Below are positions 61,301 to 64,000 of a stretch of DNA of 64,000 nucleotides, piece by piece (positions within the stretch are counted from its first letter, which is position 1; every line of letters begins with the position of its first letter). The position numbers and the translations under genes were made by a program. Source of the DNA: Arthrobacter sp. U41. Its GTDB lineage: Bacteria; Actinomycetota; Actinomycetes; Actinomycetales; Micrococcaceae. The DNA is taken from the NCBI RefSeq assembly GCF_007679325.1, contig NZ_VEGI01000001.1, positions 1,798,001 through 1,862,000 on the forward strand. The letters are read 5' to 3'. The notes under the pieces are model-generated. The model had not been told where the DNA came from and did not search any database. It saw only the letters and a list, made by a program, of their open reading frames with translations.

Positions 61301-61831
61301 GTGTTCGCCCAGCACGGCCTCGCCCAGGAGATTGACGTTGAGCTTGATGCCGTCCTTGCGGATCTTCGCGATGGCGGGGCCCAGCTTGGCATCGGTGGCA
61401 TCGACGATGAGGTGGCCCACCATTTCACGGAGCACACGGCGGGCGATCGGGATGACCACCTGCGGCAGCACCGGAGCCACGGTGCCGCCAAGCCGGACGG
61501 CGCTGCGCATGTACCAGGGCAGGAAGGCCGGGACTTTCGGGGCCAGTGCGGCGAGGTTCCGGGCGGCGACCTGCAGGTCCTCGGGGCGGACGACCCCGTC
61601 GACGAACCCGACTGTGAAGTCCAGTCCGTTGGGATCCTTCAACACACCGGCGAGCTGCTCGGCGGAGGCGTCGACCGGGACCTTCGCCGCCTCGGTGAGC
61701 CAGCGGCGTACCAGCCCGATGGTCTCCTCGGCGAGGGCCGCGGCCTCAAGGACCGGCGAGCCTTCCGAAACGGGTGCGTGTCCGGCCCCGTTGCCAGGGT
61801 GCACGCCGGACTCCGTTGAAATCTTGGTCAT
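58304..61831 (-). CDS. putA: Bifunctional proline dehydrogenase / L-glutamate gamma-semialdehyde dehydrogenase
   Basis: A 1175-residue enzyme catabolising proline to glutamate. The PRODH barrel lies at about residues 110-500 (VDYVSIKVSSTVAPHSAWAFDEAVEHVVEKL, RLQDWAAARRANGGAAIKVRVVKGANLP). The ALDH domain (LLAETSGKNAIIV, GHAGQKCSAASLVI with catalytic Cys, QPFGGWKKSAVG) follows from ~residue 560. A C-terminal domain of ~200 residues completes it. ATG 61831. It has no N-terminal ribbon-helix-helix, so it does not repress itself. It shares promoter sequence with the neighbouring permease. Confidence 0.96.
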   Translation of the reverse strand: MTKISTESGVHPGNGAGHAPVSEGSPVLEAAALAEETIGLVRRWLTEAAKVPVDASAEQLAGVLKDPNGLDFTVGFVDGVVRPEDLQVAARNLAALAPKVPAFLPWYMRSAVRLGGTVAPVLPQVVIPIARRVLREMVGHLIVDATDAKLGPAIAKIRKDGIKLNVNLLGEAVLGEHEASRRLEGTHKLLSRPDVDYVSIKVSSTVAPHSAWAFDEAVEHVVEKLTPLFERAASFASGGQAKFINLDMEEYKDLDMTIAVFTRILDKPEFKDLEAGIVLQAYLPDALAAMIRLQDWAAARRANGGAAIKVRVVKGANLPMEQVEASLHDWPLATWNTKQDSDTNYKRVINYSLHPDRIRNIRIGVAGHNLFDIAFAWLLAKQRGIADTAQQGIEFEMLLGMAQGQAEAVKKDVGSLLLYTPVVHPAEFDVAIAYLIRRLEEGASQDNFMSAVFELSENEALFEREKQRFLASLAKLDDEVPPPNRRQNRSLPAEPMPHDSFRNTPDTDPSLPANRDWGRAILERVPSSTLGNAAVEAATINDEATLNAVIDTAIEKGKAWGALSGDERAAILHRVGDVLEARRADLLEVMASETGKTIDQGDPEVSEAVDFAHYYAESARKLDHVDGATFVPAKLTVVTPPWNFPVAIPAGSTLAALAAGSAVVIKPAKQARRSGAVMIEALWEAGVPRDVLTMVQLGERELGRQLISHPAVDRVILTGGYETAELFRSFRPDLPLLAETSGKNAIIVTPSADLDLAAKDVAYSAFGHAGQKCSAASLVILVGSVAKSRRFHNQLIDAVTSLKVGYPEDPASQMGPIIEPANGKLLNALTTLGEGESWAVEPRKLDGTGKLWSPGVRSGVRRGSYFHLTEFFGPVLGVMTAETLEEAIAIQNQIEYGLTSGLHSLSPEEVGLWLDTVQAGNLYVNRGITGAIVQRQPFGGWKKSAVGAGTKAGGPNYLVGLGDWVSAPSTATGAPAHAGVRRIEQAARDFLDAVELESLERALASDALAWTEEFGTAKDVSGLSAERNVFRYRALPVAVRLSEGEPLARLVRTVSAGVLAGSALTVSSAIELPARLRTVLSGLGIDATVENDADWLASAGRLAGTARLAPSRIRLIGGDAKALAEATGGRPDLAVYFHPVTEAGRVELLPFLHEQAISITAHRFGTPNFISDGLI

Positions 61832-61874
61832 GGCTGGTACTCGTTCTTTCTCAAAATGTGGACCGTTCAAGATT

Positions 61875-61924
61875 CAGTATGCGACCGGATTTTCATAAGA
61901 TAAAGCGATGTTTTCCGAGCAATA
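61875..61924 (-). promoter_or_regulatory. putA promoter with element conserved at the permease promoter
   Basis: On the minus strand TTTATC (61904-61899), 17 bp, then CATACT (61881-61876). The plus-strand stretch from CAGTATGCGACC through CATAAGATAAAGCGA to CAATA closely matches 63586-63635. Likely sigma-A promoter plus operator for a common regulator. Confidence 0.65.
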
Positions 61925-61978
61925 CTGGTTAGCAAAATCGAACTTTCACGGAGCGGCCTCAACCGCCCCAAACACACG

Positions 61979-62039
61979 GATGCGCTATCACTTTTGGCTC
62001 CCAAAAGTCCTGAATGGGAACCAAAGGTGATAGCGCATC
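61979..62039. terminator. 25-bp imperfect palindrome at the permease 3' end
   Basis: Arms 61979-62003 (GATGCGCTATCACTTTTGGC...) and 62015-62039 match over 25 bp with two differences, both of G-U-compatible type, around an 11-nt loop. Placed after the permease stop (62055) on the same strand, so it likely terminates that transcript before putA. Confidence 0.75.
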
Positions 62040-62054
62040 TCGGGTGGTACGCGG

Positions 62055-63518
62055 CTACTTGAGGGGGCGGTGCATCTCCACGAGCTCCTCGTGCCGCGGG
62101 CTGTCCGGGTTCATCAGGGAATGCTTGCGGCCGTAGCCGAAGTAGATGACCAGGCCGATGATCAGCCAGACGCCGAAGCGGGCCCAGGTCTCCCAGTGAA
62201 GCTGGAGCATCAGGAACGCCGAGGCCAGCACACCAAACGCCGGAACCAGCGGCATCAGGGGAAGCCGGAAAGTGCGCGGGGCATCGGGCTTCCTGTAGCG
62301 GAACACGATGACCGCGGTGCAGACGACGACGAACGCGGCCAGGATGCCGATGTTGGTGAGGTCGGCGACGGCCTTGATCGGGAACACGCCGGCCAGCAGG
62401 GCGGAGCCGATCCCGGCGATCCAGGTGACGCGCTGCGGTGTGCCGTGGCTGTCCGTCTTGGCAAACCAGCCGGGGAGCAGCCCGTCGCGGCTCATCGAGA
62501 ACCAGACGCGGGTGACGCCGAGCAGGAAGGTGAGCATCACGGTCAGGATGGACAGCACGGCAAAGACCGAGATGATGGTGGCGATGACCGGCAGGCCCAC
62601 GCTGTTGAATGCGGAGGCGAAGCCGGCCTTGGGGTCGATCTCCTGGTAGTTCTGCATGCCGGTGAGCACCAGGGTGGCAGCGACGTACAGGAGCATCGCG
62701 ATGATGAGGGACATGATGATGGCCTTCGGCATGTGCTTCTTGCCGTCCTTCGCCTCTTCCGCGGCGGTGCTCATCGCGTCATACCCGAACACGGCGAAGA
62801 ACACCGTGGCGGCTCCCGCCACCACCGGACCGAAGCCGCTGGGCATAAACGGGTTGTAGTTTCCGGTATCGATGTAGAAGACGCCAAGACCAATGATGAA
62901 CAGGATCAGAATGACCTTGATCGCGACGGCGATGAGCTCGAACCGTCCGAAGGTCTTGGTGCCGCGGGAAAGTATCCAGGTCACGAGCAGGCAGACGGCG
63001 ATCGCCGGGATGTTGACGATGCCGCCGAGCCCTTCATCCGGCGTCGACGTCATCCAGACAGGCATGTTGATGCCGATGCCGGACAGGAAAGCGTCGAAGT
63101 AGCCGGAAATGCCGATCGCCACGACGGCCACGATCGCGATGTACTCCAGCAGAAGGTCCCAGCCGATGAACCAGCCGATGATTTCGCCGAGCGCCACGTA
63201 ACCATAGGTGTAGGCGGATCCCGCCCGCGGGATCATGCCGGCGAATTCCGCGTAGGACAGGGCGGCCGCCGCGGAGGCGAGGCCCGCGATCAGGAAGGAA
63301 AACAGCACTGCTGGGCCGACGCCGGGTTCGGTCTCGCTGCCGTGGGCCACGAGGCCCGCCAGGGAGAAAATGCCGACGCCGATAATGCCGCCGACGCCGA
63401 TGGCCGTCAGCTGCCAGAACCCCAGGCTCTTCATCAGGCCGCTGTGCAGGCTCTCTTCCTCGATGTCGTCGATGGGCTTGCGCCGCATGACCGACCTGTC
63501 TATGTCTTTCGTTGCCAT
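62055..63518 (-). CDS. APC-family amino acid permease (cationic amino acid transporter-like)
   Basis: A 487-residue carrier with ~12-13 TMs. GFWQLTAIGVGGIIGVGIFSLAG is the APC TM1 motif, ALSYAEFAGMIPRAGSAYTYGYVALGE the TM3 region, and FFAVFGYDAMSTAAEEAKDGKKHMPKAI the conserved TM6 region of the CAT/YfnA group. ATG 63518. It is on the same strand as putA, 224 bp upstream of it, and has a near-identical promoter, so proline (or a related amino acid) is a candidate substrate by inference. Confidence 0.92.
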   Translation of the reverse strand: MATKDIDRSVMRRKPIDDIEEESLHSGLMKSLGFWQLTAIGVGGIIGVGIFSLAGLVAHGSETEPGVGPAVLFSFLIAGLASAAAALSYAEFAGMIPRAGSAYTYGYVALGEIIGWFIGWDLLLEYIAIVAVVAIGISGYFDAFLSGIGINMPVWMTSTPDEGLGGIVNIPAIAVCLLVTWILSRGTKTFGRFELIAVAIKVILILFIIGLGVFYIDTGNYNPFMPSGFGPVVAGAATVFFAVFGYDAMSTAAEEAKDGKKHMPKAIIMSLIIAMLLYVAATLVLTGMQNYQEIDPKAGFASAFNSVGLPVIATIISVFAVLSILTVMLTFLLGVTRVWFSMSRDGLLPGWFAKTDSHGTPQRVTWIAGIGSALLAGVFPIKAVADLTNIGILAAFVVVCTAVIVFRYRKPDAPRTFRLPLMPLVPAFGVLASAFLMLQLHWETWARFGVWLIIGLVIYFGYGRKHSLMNPDSPRHEELVEMHRPLK

Positions 63519-63585
63519 CTGGGTCTCCCGCGTATAGGTGTGGCGCCCATCAATCCACCCTGTGATGGGGGTAACTTAACGACAA

Positions 63586-63635
63586 CAGTATGCAACCAGG
63601 ATTGCATTAGATAAAGTGAATTCTCCTAATCAATA
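63586..63635 (-). promoter_or_regulatory. Permease promoter with element conserved at putA
   Basis: TTTATC (63615-63610), 17 bp, CATACT (63592-63587) on the minus strand. CAGTATGCAACCAGG, CATTAGATAAAGTGA and CAATA align with the putA promoter in order and spacing. Confidence 0.65.
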
Positions 63636-63650
63636 AGCATTAGAATTCAC
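63616..63650. promoter_or_regulatory. Inverted repeat GTGAATTCT-N17-AGAATTCAC
   Basis: Perfect 9-bp arms, with further inner complementarity (CTAAT/ATTAG), between the permease promoter and the LysR start. Likely binding site for the divergent LysR protein. Confidence 0.55.
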
Positions 63651-63662
63651 AAAGGAATAGCG

Positions 63663-64000
63663 ATGCTGGATGTCCGTCGGTTGCGCCTGCTGCGCGAACT
63701 GAAGATCAGGGGCACCCTTGCCGAGGTCGCCGAGGCGCTCCAGTACAGCCCCTCCTCGGTCTCCCAGCAGCTGGCCCTCCTGGAAAAGGAGGCCGGCGTC
63801 GAACTGCTTCGCAAGACCGGGCGCCGGGTGCAGCTCACCCCGCAGGCCGAAGTCCTGGTGGCCCATACGGCCCAGCTCCTGGAAACGCTGGAACAGGCCG
63901 AGGCGGATCTGGCAGCGTCCCTGACCACTGTGACGGGCACGGTCCGCATCGCCGTCTTCCAGTCCGCGGCGCTGGCCCTGATGCCGGACGCCCTGACCCG
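63663..64000 (+). CDS. LysR family transcriptional regulator, N-terminal part (runs off the right edge)
   Basis: ATG 63663 with AAAGGAATAGCG upstream opens 112 codons without stop to the end of the window. MLDVRRLRLLRELKIRGTLAEVAEALQYSPSSVSQQLALLEKEAGVELLRKTGRRVQLT is a LysR winged HTH, followed by the start of the effector domain (GTVRIAVFQSAALALMPDAL). It is divergent from the amino-acid permease and near a perfect inverted repeat, so it probably regulates the permease and perhaps putA. Confidence 0.93.
   Translation, partial: MLDVRRLRLLRELKIRGTLAEVAEALQYSPSSVSQQLALLEKEAGVELLRKTGRRVQLTPQAEVLVAHTAQLLETLEQAEADLAASLTTVTGTVRIAVFQSAALALMPDALT

Noticed and set aside
58901-61819. 972-codon open frame opposite putA
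   Set aside because: It mirrors the putA coding strand with an antisense amino-acid composition. PutA is certain.
1-64000. CRISPR arrays, insertion sequences, phage or rRNA genes
   Set aside because: No regularly spaced identical repeats with unique spacers, no transposase or integrase domains and no rRNA sequence were seen on either strand.

Overview
The window is GC-rich chromosomal DNA from a member of the Actinobacteria, most likely Arthrobacter or Pseudarthrobacter (Micrococcaceae). This is inferred from strong G/C bias at third codon positions, frequent GTG/TTG starts, leaderless promoters, HAIR-type heat-shock operators upstream of dnaK, an actinomycete-type SAM-IV riboswitch, an aryl-CoA/gentisate-like catabolic cluster with a PaaX regulator, and a full-length PutA. 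I see no phage, insertion sequence, CRISPR array or rRNA. There is one tRNA gene.

Layout. 1-6.5 kb: 5' part of dnaK with two HspR (HAIR) boxes, an acidic tandem-repeat small protein, a TetR/oxidoreductase divergent pair sharing a triple operator, and an MMPL exporter with a divergent MarR regulator. 7-15.4 kb: amino-acid permease, methyltransferase, LysE exporter, a low-molecular-weight tyrosine phosphatase coupled to a kinase-PabB fusion, cardiolipin synthase and PabC (p-aminobenzoate/folate branch). 15.4-20.5 kb: a lipoprotein, then a four-gene coupled operon (PIG-L deacetylase, ATP-grasp ligase, GT2 glycosyltransferase, TIM-barrel-like lipoprotein), which I consider the best candidate for an undescribed cell-surface glycan system. 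21-23.1 kb: SAM-IV riboswitch operon for methionine/sulfur (DUF1737, rhodanese, MetZ). 23.1-29.3 kb: YbdK-like ligase, an XRE-MurA fusion, and a TPP-riboswitch-controlled ECF transporter. 30.4-36.9 kb: complete Mrp Na+/H+ antiporter operon with fused MrpA/B. 37-42.9 kb: MFS proteins, a two-gene CPA2 antiporter with regulatory subunit, dcd, and an SRPBCC protein.

41.5-53.3 kb is a catabolic island for an aromatic acid via its CoA thioester. It holds an aromatic-acid MFS permease, a ThDP enzyme, two thioesterases, an FAD monooxygenase/Old Yellow Enzyme fusion, an aryl-CoA ligase, a small cupin, an FAH-family hydrolase, a RidA-like protein lacking the canonical arginine, and a PaaX-type repressor. 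Its intergenic regions carry palindromes and repeats that may be operators.

53.5-64 kb: tRNA-Gly, a tiny Lys-rich protein, carboxyethylornithine-synthase-like dehydrogenase, MFS/LysR pair, a CxxC protein, PutA, an APC permease and a LysR gene that runs off the right edge. PutA and the permease have strikingly similar promoter regions, which suggests shared control. Very long perfect or near-perfect palindromes sit at several gene ends in this last part.
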